A stretch of DNA of 64,000 nt from Nanohaloarchaea archaeon B1-Br10_U2g19 (lineage in GTDB: Archaea; Nanohalarchaeota; Nanosalinia; Nanosalinales; Nanosalinaceae): NCBI GenBank assembly GCA_001563905.1, contig LKMO01000001.1, positions 17,286 to 81,285 of the forward strand, given 5' to 3'. Both the position numbers and the translations under genes were made by a program. Of this stretch, positions 44,783 to 53,438 are shown in pieces; position 1 is the stretch's first letter, and the number at the start of each line of letters is the position of its first letter. A model generated the notes under the pieces. That model worked only from the letters and a program-made list of their open reading frames with translations. It had not been told where the DNA came from and did no database searches.

Positions 44783-46288
44783 ATGAGTCAGGAAGCTGAA
44801 GACCCTGAAGAGAAATCAGAGGATTACTCTCTGGAAGAGTTCGATAGTACTTTACAGCTTGGAGATACAGAGCTGAACGGCGTCCCTTATGATGAGATAA
44901 TCGATAATTATGGTTCAGATGATGTTGATCAGATTGTATTCCACGGTGACGCTTCCAAAAAAGAGGGTAAAGACGTTGGCACGGTTTCTCCCGATGTATA
45001 TTTTAATCAGTTGAAAGAGACGTACCAAGATTTGGATAAACTAGGCGAGGAGCTGGATGCAGATGTTCTGGTTCTTCCAGGAAACCATTCTCCAATAGAA
45101 GGTTCGCATGGTTATGAAGAAGGTAAGGATAAACAACATGTTGAGTATGTTGAGAAAATGCTCGAAGAGGAATATGAAGAGTTCTCAGAGTATGAAGGGA
45201 ACGCATATGAATTCTTTATAGATTTACATGAAAATCTTACAGATTTAACAGAAACTGAGTATGAGACAGAAGAAGGTAACACGATAATAGGTATGTCGGA
45301 CCATTTCAGTCCTGAGATAGATACTCAGAATTATGAACTTCTCAAAGTAGGTGAGGATATAGAGAAGCTGGGTTATGATAGAGAAGAGGTCGCTGATAAA
45401 TTATATGAGTTACAAGATAAAGATGGAGCGGATAACTCTAAAAGAAAGATCAAAAGTTTTTTCGATAAACCGAAAGTAAAGTGGTGGATTCAACCAGTTG
45501 GTTCTGGCCCGGTAGACGCGGCGAAAGAAGAGAATAAGGAGGTAGGGGACATCGATCCTGAAAATATAACTAGAGAGACTATAGAAAATCTGCCTGAAGA
45601 TGTTAAAGAAGAAATTATGACTTCAGAGCACCAGCAGTATCTACAGATGGTTGATGAACATATGGAGTTAAGTGATGAAGAACAGAAAGCGTTTAGGGAA
45701 GAAGTTGCTCGTCTGGGAGGCAGAATAGAAAATGCGGACGGGAAGGTGCATGTAGTCCACCATTCAACACCATACCATAGTGACCGAAATCAGTATGGTT
45801 CCGTAGTGCTCGCAGATGCTATAGAGAAACACGGAGATAAAATTGAGGTTGTCAGCGGAGGACATACTCATGGAGGTAAAGGCGAGTATAAATTAGGAGG
45901 TGTACATGTCCTAAACGCCGCTGAAACATACTCCGAAATTGGCTTAGGAGAAAAGTTACATACGGAGATAAATAAGATGGATGTTGAAGAGCCTGCGAGA
46001 AAACACCACGAACCTACTCCTGAAGAGGAGGAATCTCAATACCGAAAAGTGTTCGAAGAAATAGAGAGTTTGGGAAGTCTTGAAGAATTCTTTTCTAGAC
46101 AGGAAGATAGACATCGACAGATGCTTGATAGTGCGGCAGAAAGAGGTCTAGTGCCTGAAGAGGAAAAGGATCAGGAGTGGGAGAAGATGAAAAAGGCTCT
46201 CGAACCGCAAAGAGAAGAAATTAGGGAAATGTGGGAATCTGGCGAGTATGAACAGTATTTAGAAGAAGATGAAGAAAGCGAAGAGTAA
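44783..46288 (+). CDS. Atypical calcineurin-like metallophosphoesterase
   Basis: A 501-residue acidic protein. Motifs FHGD (53-56), LPGNHSP (98-104), VVHHSTP (324-330) and SGGHTHGG (358-365) match motifs II to V of metallophosphoesterases. The first motif, D-x-H, which should precede by 30-40 residues, is not present, and an in-frame stop lies directly before the ATG. A large helical insertion (about 110-320) splits motifs III and IV, and a charged tail of 120 residues follows. The enzyme may use a changed metal site or may have lost activity. A tttatatt element at about -28 suggests a leaderless transcript. Confidence 0.7.
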   Translation: MSQEAEDPEEKSEDYSLEEFDSTLQLGDTELNGVPYDEIIDNYGSDDVDQIVFHGDASKKEGKDVGTVSPDVYFNQLKETYQDLDKLGEELDADVLVLPGNHSPIEGSHGYEEGKDKQHVEYVEKMLEEEYEEFSEYEGNAYEFFIDLHENLTDLTETEYETEEGNTIIGMSDHFSPEIDTQNYELLKVGEDIEKLGYDREEVADKLYELQDKDGADNSKRKIKSFFDKPKVKWWIQPVGSGPVDAAKEENKEVGDIDPENITRETIENLPEDVKEEIMTSEHQQYLQMVDEHMELSDEEQKAFREEVARLGGRIENADGKVHVVHHSTPYHSDRNQYGSVVLADAIEKHGDKIEVVSGGHTHGGKGEYKLGGVHVLNAAETYSEIGLGEKLHTEINKMDVEEPARKHHEPTPEEEESQYRKVFEEIESLGSLEEFFSRQEDRHRQMLDSAAERGLVPEEEKDQEWEKMKKALEPQREEIREMWESGEYEQYLEEDEESEE

Positions 46289-46292
46289 TGTT

Positions 46293-47072
46293 TCAGAAGC
46301 TATCTAGACTCATATTACCAGGATAGGTCATATTGTCTTCTGCAAAAACTACTTTACAGTCAACTTCTTTTTTCAGCCAGTTTTCTTGTTTTTCCAGGTC
46401 TGATTCTAGAAACTTGTAGCCGAAATGTGTTAGGATAATAGTTTGAGGATCCGTCTTCTCTACTATCTTAGGTATGTCGTTTAGGTGAGTGTGTGACGGG
46501 ATTTTACTATCTTTTGGTCTTGCACAGTAAACTACTAGTGTGTCGCAGTCTTCATAGAACTTGGTTAGTTCTTCTGAGTATTCTGTGTCTGTCCAGAACC
46601 CTATTGTTTTGTTTTTGTTTGATATTTTAAGGCCTTGAGTCTTTGGGTCTGAGTGGAACATTATTTGGCTTTCAATTTTTATGTCTTTGAACTGGTGTTC
46701 GGAGTTTTCTTCTAGTTTTTCGACTCTACTGCAAAGGTTTTGGTGATAGTTGGATACTGCTTTCTCTATATCTGAGAAGCCTTTCAATACAGTTTCGTTA
46801 GCGAACAGTGCTCCGGGATTTTCGTAACACTCCGTAATCATCTCTATTACTGGTTCTGCGTCGTTACAGTGGTCTGGATGGCCATGAGATGTTATTACTG
46901 CTTCTGTTTCTTCAGGGTTATCTAATTCTTTATTGGCGTAGATTAGGGCTCCGGGTCCTGGATCGATATGTAGCTGTGTTTCTTCTGTTTTGAGTATTAT
47001 TCCGGCGGTTCTGCGTTTCTGTCTACCTGTTACGTATCTTCCGCCTCCGGTTCCTAGAAAGGTTAGCTTCAT
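46293..47072 (-). CDS. Metallo-beta-lactamase-fold hydrolase (RNase Z/PhnP-like)
   Basis: A 259-residue MBL-fold protein. MKLTFLGTGGGRYVTGRQ, IDPGPGAL and TSHGHPDHCND (H-x-H-x-D-H) mark the RNase Z/PhnP-like branch, and IILTHFGYKF provides the last histidine. The substrate could be RNA or a cyclic phosphodiester. No exosite typical of tRNase Z is visible. Convergent with the metallophosphoesterase gene at 4 bp. Confidence 0.8.
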   Translation of the reverse strand: MKLTFLGTGGGRYVTGRQKRRTAGIILKTEETQLHIDPGPGALIYANKELDNPEETEAVITSHGHPDHCNDAEPVIEMITECYENPGALFANETVLKGFSDIEKAVSNYHQNLCSRVEKLEENSEHQFKDIKIESQIMFHSDPKTQGLKISNKNKTIGFWTDTEYSEELTKFYEDCDTLVVYCARPKDSKIPSHTHLNDIPKIVEKTDPQTIILTHFGYKFLESDLEKQENWLKKEVDCKVVFAEDNMTYPGNMSLDSF

Positions 47073-47151
47073 TGTTTAGGACTGCGAGAGTGAAGTTTTT
47101 TAACCGATTCTTCTTTAGATTTAAACAGTTATAGGTATAACATATTTTATC

Positions 47152-47490
47152 ATGGGTTTACCAGAGATTAAGGATATCTTGGAAGGAGAAGTAATGACAT
47201 ATTATGAGATAGATCTTCCCAGCTGCTCACAAGAATATAACCTCAAAAGACTAGATTTTAGAGAAGATAATACTCAGTACACTCTTTATAGTATACTGGA
47301 GGGAGAGGATGCTAGAGGAGGTTTACTGATGAACGAAGATGGTGAAGTAGAGCGTGTCGAAGGTTATACTGGTTTTGATGACTTTAAACAGGACTGGGAT
47401 GTTGTAAGAGGTTCGGGACAGGATATTCCTTTGTTTACTGAGGACTTTCTTTCAGGAACTTATCCTGATACTGCGGAAACCTACCGCTAA
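47152..47490 (+). CDS. Small acidic protein of unknown function
   Basis: A 112-residue soluble acidic protein with strand-rich pattern (YYEIDLPSCSQEYNLKRLDF; YTLYSILEGEDARGGLLMN). One Cys, no membrane segment. It begins an island of small unknown genes running to 49665. Upstream gttataggtataac may be its promoter. No homologous family recognised. Confidence 0.45.
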   Translation: MGLPEIKDILEGEVMTYYEIDLPSCSQEYNLKRLDFREDNTQYTLYSILEGEDARGGLLMNEDGEVERVEGYTGFDDFKQDWDVVRGSGQDIPLFTEDFLSGTYPDTAETYR

Positions 47491-47544
47491 GTTTGTAGCT
47501 TCTTTTTATTGGTCTGGCTTATATTCTGTTTTTTGCTGTATTCT

Positions 47545-47565
47545 ACCACAACATTTATATGTTGT
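47545..47565 (+). promoter_or_regulatory. Palindromic promoter/operator A of the small-gene island
   Basis: accacaacatttata (47545-47559) is identical over 15 bases to 48672-48686. acaaca and tgttgt are perfect 6 bp inverted arms with the TATA-like tttata between them, so a dimeric repressor bound here would cover the TATA box. The box lies about 28 bases before ATG 47585, which fits a leaderless start. Confidence 0.5.
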
Positions 47566-47584
47566 TACTACTAAATAATAACAT

Positions 47585-47701
47585 ATGAGAGTGGTTCAAA
47601 AAATGTACGAAGATGTTGCAAACAAAGACCTAGAAGATCTTAAGAACCAAGTTGGAAGCGGAAAAACCGAGTTAAAGAAGATGAAGATATACACGGTGTA
47701 A
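47585..47701 (+). CDS. Very small basic protein of 38 residues
   Basis: ATG 47585 to TAA 47699-47701 reads MRVVQKMYEDVANKDLEDLK followed by 18 more residues ending KKMKIYTV. It is helical and has balanced charge, unlike its acidic neighbours. It lies at the leaderless spacing from palindromic promoter A and 2 bp before the next gene, whose translation it may lead. It could be a small regulator or antitoxin-like protein, or just a leader peptide; no family recognised. Confidence 0.45.
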   Translation: MRVVQKMYEDVANKDLEDLKNQVGSGKTELKKMKIYTV

Positions 47702-47703
47702 AA

Positions 47704-48045
47704 ATGACAAACTGGATTATAGACGAAGACTTTGGCTATGAGGAGTCAGAGCTGAGAAGAACACTAGAGACTGAAGACTACCTATTTGAAGAAGAAAAAA
47801 TAGGAGACAGTAAAGAACCAGACTACACAGTAATGAGAGCATTCGATCAAGAACAAAATCTCTTATCTGCAACAACATACAGGGCGGATGGAGACAACCT
47901 AGAAAACGCTTCAGAAGAGCTTGAACTAGGAGAATTCGAATATGAAGAGCCAGTAAGACTTCTAAATAGAATCAATAGAGATAACTATGGTCAGGATTCA
48001 GAAAATAAAACAGTTGCGGATGGAGGAGTAGACCCGCTCTTCTAA
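47704..48045 (+). CDS. Small acidic protein of unknown function
   Basis: A 113-residue strongly acidic soluble protein (DEDFGYEESELRRTLETEDY; EELELGEFEYEEPVRLLNRI). No Cys, signal or membrane segment. It follows the 38-residue gene by 2 bp and is in its transcript. No family recognised. A-ending codons dominate, like the highly expressed genes of the window. Confidence 0.45.
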   Translation: MTNWIIDEDFGYEESELRRTLETEDYLFEEEKIGDSKEPDYTVMRAFDQEQNLLSATTYRADGDNLENASEELELGEFEYEEPVRLLNRINRDNYGQDSENKTVADGGVDPLF

Positions 48046-48069
48046 AAAATCTTATATCTCTCTTTATTT

Positions 48070-48549
48070 ATGAACAGAAAACACGATCTACCTTGGAAAC
48101 TAGAAGATCTCAACGGAGCTAATCTGTCCGACAACAGAACTTATGTCGAGAGAGAAGAACTTAACAATTTAGCGGAGCCTTACGACCATCACTGCCAAGA
48201 AAACAAGATAATCTTAGGTGATGGGAAAAATATCTACGAATTAAAAATAAATGCGGAATTACCTGGCTCAGAAGACCTTTTCGACGTTACAGGTTCATGC
48301 TTAGGCGTATGCAACCCTGAAAAATATCAAGGCTTAATGAAAGAAGAAGAAGGCTTCGAGGCAGTCATAGAATATGTTACAGCTCCAGAATACAAGCCAA
48401 GATACGACGGGGAAATGGTTATCAGTAACCTGGAAGAGGTGCCGAGATACGTTCCGGAGAAAGGACTGGTCTACCCAGAAGTAGAGACTGATAGCTACGG
48501 CGATGTCAATAATACCGATTTTGCCAAAGGAAAAATTCTGGAAGATTAA
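48070..48549 (+). CDS. Protein of unknown function
   Basis: A 159-residue acidic soluble protein with three Cys (YDHHCQEN and SCLGVC). PSRYDGEMVISNLEEVPRYV-like beta-rich C-terminal half. It lies 24 bp after the previous gene in the same direction and belongs to the same probable operon. CLGVC and HHC could form a small metal site, but this is a guess. Confidence 0.42.
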   Translation: MNRKHDLPWKLEDLNGANLSDNRTYVEREELNNLAEPYDHHCQENKIILGDGKNIYELKINAELPGSEDLFDVTGSCLGVCNPEKYQGLMKEEEGFEAVIEYVTAPEYKPRYDGEMVISNLEEVPRYVPEKGLVYPEVETDSYGDVNNTDFAKGKILED

Positions 48550-48584
48550 ACGGCTTTTTGAAAAAATCCATTAAAACCGGCTTT

Positions 48585-48646
48585 GTTCGAAAAGTAGTTT
48601 CTGTTCGAAAACCTTATTCTGTGTTCAAAAAATCCGTGTTCAAAAA
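48585..48646 (+). repeat. Four GTTC(G/A)AAAA repeats in an intergenic region
   Basis: gttcgaaaa at 48585-48593 and 48603-48611, then gttcaaaaa at 48623-48631 and 48638-48646, 15-20 bases apart, all in one direction. The first two contain the palindrome ttcgaa. They lie upstream of promoter B (48672) and could be activator sites. The region 48550-48725 holds no gene. Confidence 0.4.
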
Positions 48647-48671
48647 GGGTTCTTGGACGAAGCCCGACTTA

Positions 48672-48695
48672 ACCACAACATTTATAACTTGTTGT
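48672..48695 (+). promoter_or_regulatory. Palindromic promoter/operator B of the small-gene island
   Basis: accacaacatttata (48672-48686) repeats the 15 bases of promoter A. acaaca (48675-48680) and tgttgt (48690-48695) are inverted arms around tttataact, again covering the TATA-like tttata. GGTGG (48715-48720 region) precedes ATG 48726 by about six bases. Confidence 0.5.
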
Positions 48696-48725
48696 GACTA
48701 ACTAGTAACTATAAGGTGGACAAAA

Positions 48726-49127
48726 ATGCTAAACACATCAGTCGATAAAATAGGTCAAGACCTGCAAGAACCTACCGTAACAGAACAAGATATAAACGAA
48801 TACCAAGGAGAAAGTGACTTCAACCTGACAGACTACAGAGAAGTCGCAGTAACAGAACAAGAGGGTGTTTACGGATCCAACTGTACTCTCAACGGAGAGG
48901 TAGTAGAAACATTAACAGGTGAGGACATAAAAGGAATTCTCTCTGTAAGTGAAGAAGGAAACGGCAAAGGCCAATTAAGTACTGATACAGTTGATGAAAA
49001 ATTTGCTGCATGGGATATGCCTTATGCTGTAACAGCAGAAGGATACCTGCAGCCAAGAGAAGGGCAGTCAACAGATACAGTCTACCAGTCTCCTTTCGCA
49101 AACGATCCAATCGACAGAATCGATTAA
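48726..49127 (+). CDS. Acidic protein of unknown function
   Basis: A 133-residue acidic soluble protein with many Thr and Glu (TVTEQDINEYQGESDF; LTGEDIKGILSVSEEGNGK). One Cys. AAGGTGGAC is a clear ribosome site seven bases before the ATG. Promoter B with the shared palindrome lies upstream. Codon bias towards A endings suggests good expression. No family recognised. Confidence 0.45.
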   Translation: MLNTSVDKIGQDLQEPTVTEQDINEYQGESDFNLTDYREVAVTEQEGVYGSNCTLNGEVVETLTGEDIKGILSVSEEGNGKGQLSTDTVDEKFAAWDMPYAVTAEGYLQPREGQSTDTVYQSPFANDPIDRID

Positions 49128-49161
49128 AAAACTTCAACCCTACCTTTATTTTTCATTTATT

Positions 49162-49665
49162 ATGAAAGAAGCATTACTCCTCATACATCCTCATTACGGG
49201 TATGACCAAGGAATAACGGAAGAAACTGTTTTAGAAGTCTTAGAAAGCTTTGAGGGTGATAAATACTGTGTATATTCAGAGAGTAACTCGAGATGTGACA
49301 GGCCTTACGGTGATTCTGTAGCGTATACAGATATATTTCCGGAGGATAAGTCCCGAAGCGTTAAGAAGGGGAAAGGATTTCCGGATCAAGAAGAGATAGA
49401 AAAACTGCTTCAAGATTACGACCACATCCGTTTTGGAGGAGGATACCTCAACCAGTGCTTGAAAGCCTCTTATCTCCGGTTTGAAGAGTCAAGAAACGAG
49501 ATTGGACAAGACACAGATTTTAGTATTGCTCCAGAAATAACTTACTACCAGACAGGTATGGGAAAAATGTATACTGGAGAGCATTTAATGGACGTGACGG
49601 GCGAAGAATACGTTTTAGACTGTTTGGAACCTCTCAAACCTTCTTTTAAGAACATAGAAAGATAG
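49162..49665 (+). CDS. Protein of unknown function, alpha/beta
   Basis: A 167-residue soluble protein that begins MKEALLLIHPHYGYDQG, a strand-loop like those of alpha/beta hydrolases or isochorismatase-type folds, with IRFGGGYLNQCLKASYLRF later, which distantly recalls the isochorismatase Cys region. I do not consider the match firm. Four Cys in total. It ends the small-gene island, 35 bp after the previous gene, and is convergent with metG (24 bp). Confidence 0.42.
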   Translation: MKEALLLIHPHYGYDQGITEETVLEVLESFEGDKYCVYSESNSRCDRPYGDSVAYTDIFPEDKSRSVKKGKGFPDQEEIEKLLQDYDHIRFGGGYLNQCLKASYLRFEESRNEIGQDTDFSIAPEITYYQTGMGKMYTGEHLMDVTGEEYVLDCLEPLKPSFKNIER

Positions 49666-49689
49666 AGAAAAGGTAAGTAAAAACTCTTT

Positions 49690-51762
49690 CTACTTGACTT
49701 TGCTCCCTGTCTTCATATCTTTCTCAGGTTGCAGAAGCGCAACGTTGTCTTCCTCATCTTCTGCAGCAAGCATCATACACTCGCTTTTCTCTCCTCTAAG
49801 CTCCGCAGGCTCAAGATTAGCTAGTACAACAACTTTTTTGCCTTCAAGCTCTTCCGGTTCATAATGGTTCTTTAAACCGGCACAGGTCTGTAGCTCTGTT
49901 TCCCCAACATCAATCTTTACTTTGTAAAGCCTGTCCGCATTAGGATGATCTTCAACAGTTAAGACTTCTCCGACTCTGATTTTCATGTCCTGGAAATCTT
50001 CGAAACTTACCGTATCTGTGTTGTAAACATTTTCCATATTATCTTCTTCCTCTTCTTGTTTGTCTTCAACATCTATCTTTTCAAACAGTATCTCCCGTTC
50101 TCCAAGCTCATGTCCTGACTCAATACCGCCGAGTAAAGGATCTAATAGCTCGTTGAATCCTTCTTCGGTATGTATCTCTGTATTAAGCATTTCTCCGATT
50201 TTTTCGCTGGTTTCTGGTGTAAACGGATAAAGTGTTACGCCTAGAGCTCGGATAAGTCTTACTGCGACATGGATGGTTTCATTTCTTCTATCTTCGTTGT
50301 TCCATGGCTCTTCTTCTGAAAGATACCGGTCTCCAAGTCTTGCAAGCTCTATAGACTTGTCCAAAGCCTCTTTCAAGTTATGGTCGTCGAACTGTTTTTG
50401 GTACTCTTTAACTATTTCCTCGGCTTCGCTGATTACTTCTTCATCTCTGGTTTCGAGATCTGCTACAGGAACCTTGTTGTCAAACCACTGCTCTGTCAAA
50501 CTTAGAGTACGGTTCACGAAGTTTCCTACTGTATCGTTGAGAGTATTGTTGATTTCTTTCTCTAAGTCGTTCCATGAAAACTTGGTGTCATGGTTTCTAG
50601 GGATGTTCCGGGCTAGATAAAATCTCCAATAGTCTGTAGGATACATTTCTAAAGCATCTTCAGTACTTAGACCGGTACCTTTAGATTTGGAGAACTGTGC
50701 GTCTTCCGCCATCAAGTACTGCTGTATAAACTCGTAATGAGGCAGACTATACTGCTCCTCTTCAGTTGAGGCGCCCATCAACATACTTGGCCAGATAACT
50801 GTGTGGAAAATAGTGTTGTCTTTACCTATAGAGTAGTAGACATCACTTCTATCGTTAATCCAGTAGTCTTTCCATTCTTCGTTGTCTTGGAAAAGCTCTC
50901 TCGTAAAACCTATATAGCCTATAGGTGCGTCAAACCAGACGTAGAGTACTTTCTCTCCGTAAACTGAGGAGTCTAGTTTCGGTACATCTAAATCTTCATT
51001 TTCTATACGGTTGTTAACCCTCTCCACAGGTATACTGAATCCCCAGTCGATATCTCGGGTTATAGCTCTTTGTTCGGTCTCTTCTATAGCGTTCTGTACT
51101 TCTTTGTAGGATGAGTCTGGAACCGGTTTTGTCTCCGCGTTCTCCAGCCATTCCTCTAGATTTTCTTTGAACTGAGGAAGATCTAAGAAAAGATGAGTTG
51201 TCTCTTTAAACTCGATATCTGTAGCTCCGGAGATAGTTGAGTAAGGATTTACTAGTTCTTGAGGCTCTAAAAGTGTTCCACATTCGTCACACTGGTCTCC
51301 TCTAGCGGTTTCACCACATTCATGACAGTCTCCTTCCACATATCTGTCCGGAAGAAATCTTCCGTCTGTCTCAGAGTAAGCCATTTCTTGAGTATTCTCT
51401 TTTATGAATCCGTTACAGTAAAGCTCTACAAACATATCGTGTGTCTGTTTACGGTTATAATCTGAGTGAGTGTCTGAGTAAATAGAGAAATCTAGGTTAA
51501 ATCTTTCTAATACGTCTTTAACTTTCTCATGGTTCTCCTCTTTCAGTTTTTCCACAGGCATATCTCTTTCCAGCGCTTCCAAAGCAAGAGGGGTGCCGTG
51601 GACATCACTTCCACAGATAAATACGTTGTCAACTCCTCTAATATCTAGATATCTGTGGAATATATCTGCAGGAAGCATGCTTCCTACAATATTTCCTAGA
51701 TGTGGTACGCCGTGGATATATGGTAATGCTGATGTTACTGTTACTTTTCTGTTTCCGGAGAT
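49690..51762 (-). CDS. metG: Methionyl-tRNA synthetase, probable ATC start
   Basis: A class I MetRS of about 690 residues. Starting at ATC 51760-51762, the N-terminus reads I/M-SGNRKVTVTSALPYIHG, with the HIGH motif HLGN right after (residues 21-24), zinc Cys CHEC and CDEC, QFSKS as KMSKS, and a C-terminal tRNA-binding OB domain (about 580-690). The first standard start is ATG 51678, which lies after the HIGH motif and cannot give an active enzyme. Upstream codons to the in-frame stop include no ATG, GTG or TTG. GGTGA lies seven bases before the ATC. An ATT at 51798 is less well placed. Either initiation uses ATC or there is a base error in the sequence. Confidence 0.9.
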   Translation of the reverse strand: MSGNRKVTVTSALPYIHGVPHLGNIVGSMLPADIFHRYLDIRGVDNVFICGSDVHGTPLALEALERDMPVEKLKEENHEKVKDVLERFNLDFSIYSDTHSDYNRKQTHDMFVELYCNGFIKENTQEMAYSETDGRFLPDRYVEGDCHECGETARGDQCDECGTLLEPQELVNPYSTISGATDIEFKETTHLFLDLPQFKENLEEWLENAETKPVPDSSYKEVQNAIEETEQRAITRDIDWGFSIPVERVNNRIENEDLDVPKLDSSVYGEKVLYVWFDAPIGYIGFTRELFQDNEEWKDYWINDRSDVYYSIGKDNTIFHTVIWPSMLMGASTEEEQYSLPHYEFIQQYLMAEDAQFSKSKGTGLSTEDALEMYPTDYWRFYLARNIPRNHDTKFSWNDLEKEINNTLNDTVGNFVNRTLSLTEQWFDNKVPVADLETRDEEVISEAEEIVKEYQKQFDDHNLKEALDKSIELARLGDRYLSEEEPWNNEDRRNETIHVAVRLIRALGVTLYPFTPETSEKIGEMLNTEIHTEEGFNELLDPLLGGIESGHELGEREILFEKIDVEDKQEEEEDNMENVYNTDTVSFEDFQDMKIRVGEVLTVEDHPNADRLYKVKIDVGETELQTCAGLKNHYEPEELEGKKVVVLANLEPAELRGEKSECMMLAAEDEEDNVALLQPEKDMKTGSKVK

Positions 51763-52022
51763 AGTGGTTTCACCTAAAGAAGTTTTTACCGTATAAATTC
51801 TTTAAACTACTTGACTTTTTTCAACCTGTTTGGCTGTAAAAACTATCTGTTGAGCGAAAACCAGGTAGAACAGGTTTTTAGGATTCAGAAAATTTTATGC
51901 CGACTGAAGCCGATAAATGTTGTTGAAAACAAGTTATTTAGGTTATAACGTGTTATGAAGCTATATTCTAACGTTTGGAGCACCAGGGTTAGGTTTTTCA
52001 ATTCTGTTGGATAGAGAGCATT

Positions 52023-53438
52023 ATGGAGCAGAAAAAGACTAAAATAGTTGCTACTATAGGACCAGCATCGGACTCTAAGAGAGCAATAACCGAATTACTA
52101 GAAGAAGGAGTAGACGTTTTCAGATTCAATCTTTCTCACGTAGACCATGAAACCCACGGGAAAATATTTGATAGAGTTAGAGAAATATCGAAAGATACTG
52201 CTTTGATGTTAGATACTAAAGGAACTGAAATAAGACTAAGAGATGTTGAAGAAAATACAACTATTTCAGGAGGAGATAGTATAGAGATAACTTCGGAAGA
52301 AGTAAAAGGTAACAGCAGTCGACTAGCCGTAAATCAGGAAGGTTTAGAAGAAAGGTTAGAGGAAGCCGACAGAATTATTCTAGGAGATGGAAAAATTGTT
52401 CTAAGAGTTCAAGAAGTTGAAGAAAAAGTAAGCTGTGTTGTAGAAAACGGCGGAAAACTAAGCTCTCAACAGTCGGTTAATATACCGGGTAAAGATGTCG
52501 GTCTATCAGCTCCTACCCCGAAAGATATAGAAGATTTAGAGTTTGGGGCTGAGAAAGGTTTCGACTTTGTAGCGCTGTCTTTTGTGAAAGAGGCTAAAGA
52601 CGTAGAAGAAGTTAGAGAGTTTCTGGAACAGAAAGGATCTAACGCAGATATAATATCCAAAATAGAGCATTTAAAAGCAGTAGAAAACTTTGAAGAAATA
52701 CTAGAAGCTTCTGACGGAGTCATGATTGCTAGAGGAGATCTAGGTGTTGAAGCAGATCCTGCAAGAGTGCCTATAATACAGAAAGAGTATATTAGAAAAG
52801 CTAACGAAGCCTCCAAACCGGTTATAACTGCGACACAGATGCTAGAGTCGATGGTAGAGAACCCTATGGCGACTCGAGCAGAAGCAGCCGACGTTGCAAA
52901 TGCTGTAATGGATGGTACCGATGCAGTAATGCTTTCAGGAGAAACAGCAATAGGAGACTATCCGGTTGAAGCAGTCAAATTTATGAAAGAGATTGTTGAA
53001 GAGGTTGAATCATCTAAAAAGGATAGCATCCACCACACTGTAAAACAGAAGTCTGAAACAGTTTCAGAGACAATTTCAAAAAACGTATGGCAGTCAACAA
53101 AAGATCTAGACGCGAAGTTCATAGTAGCTCACACGTCTTCAGGCTCTACAGCCAGAAATATTGCTAAATACCGTCCTGATAAACCTATAATGGCGTTTAC
53201 AAATAAGGAAGAGGTTAAGAGAAAGCTGAACTTGGTTTGGGGTGTAAAACCGTTTTACTCGGAACTCTCTGACTCTGTAGACCGAATAGTCTATAACTCG
53301 GCGGAAACGTTATACGATAAAGGCTTTGTGGACGAGGAGGACTTAATAGTTTTAACGGCAGGAGTACCTACCGGAGTATCAGGAACCACAAATATGATGG
53401 AGATAAGAAAAATTGGAGACTTACTAGAGGAAGTTTAG
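52023..53438 (+). CDS. pyk: Pyruvate kinase
   Basis: A 471-residue pyruvate kinase. KIVATIGPAS at the N-terminus, LMLDTKGTEIR, the catalytic Lys in ISKIEHLKAVENF, and the signature GVMIARGDLGVE are all present, as is the C-terminal allosteric-type domain. It makes pyruvate and ATP from phosphoenolpyruvate, evidence for a glycolytic lower branch. The 260 bp upstream hold no gene; a tatattctaac element near 51962 may be part of the promoter. Confidence 0.96.
   Translation: MEQKKTKIVATIGPASDSKRAITELLEEGVDVFRFNLSHVDHETHGKIFDRVREISKDTALMLDTKGTEIRLRDVEENTTISGGDSIEITSEEVKGNSSRLAVNQEGLEERLEEADRIILGDGKIVLRVQEVEEKVSCVVENGGKLSSQQSVNIPGKDVGLSAPTPKDIEDLEFGAEKGFDFVALSFVKEAKDVEEVREFLEQKGSNADIISKIEHLKAVENFEEILEASDGVMIARGDLGVEADPARVPIIQKEYIRKANEASKPVITATQMLESMVENPMATRAEAADVANAVMDGTDAVMLSGETAIGDYPVEAVKFMKEIVEEVESSKKDSIHHTVKQKSETVSETISKNVWQSTKDLDAKFIVAHTSSGSTARNIAKYRPDKPIMAFTNKEEVKRKLNLVWGVKPFYSELSDSVDRIVYNSAETLYDKGFVDEEDLIVLTAGVPTGVSGTTNMMEIRKIGDLLEEV

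Noticed and set aside
48585-48646. GTTC repeats as a CRISPR remnant
   Set aside because: Repeats are only nine bases with 6-11 base gaps, and no Cas gene is present.
49690-51678. ATG 51678 as the MetRS start
   Set aside because: The protein would lack the HIGH motif and could not be active.
51763-52022. Small gene or RNA between metG and pyk
   Set aside because: Only very short frames and no convincing fold; it is most likely a double promoter region.
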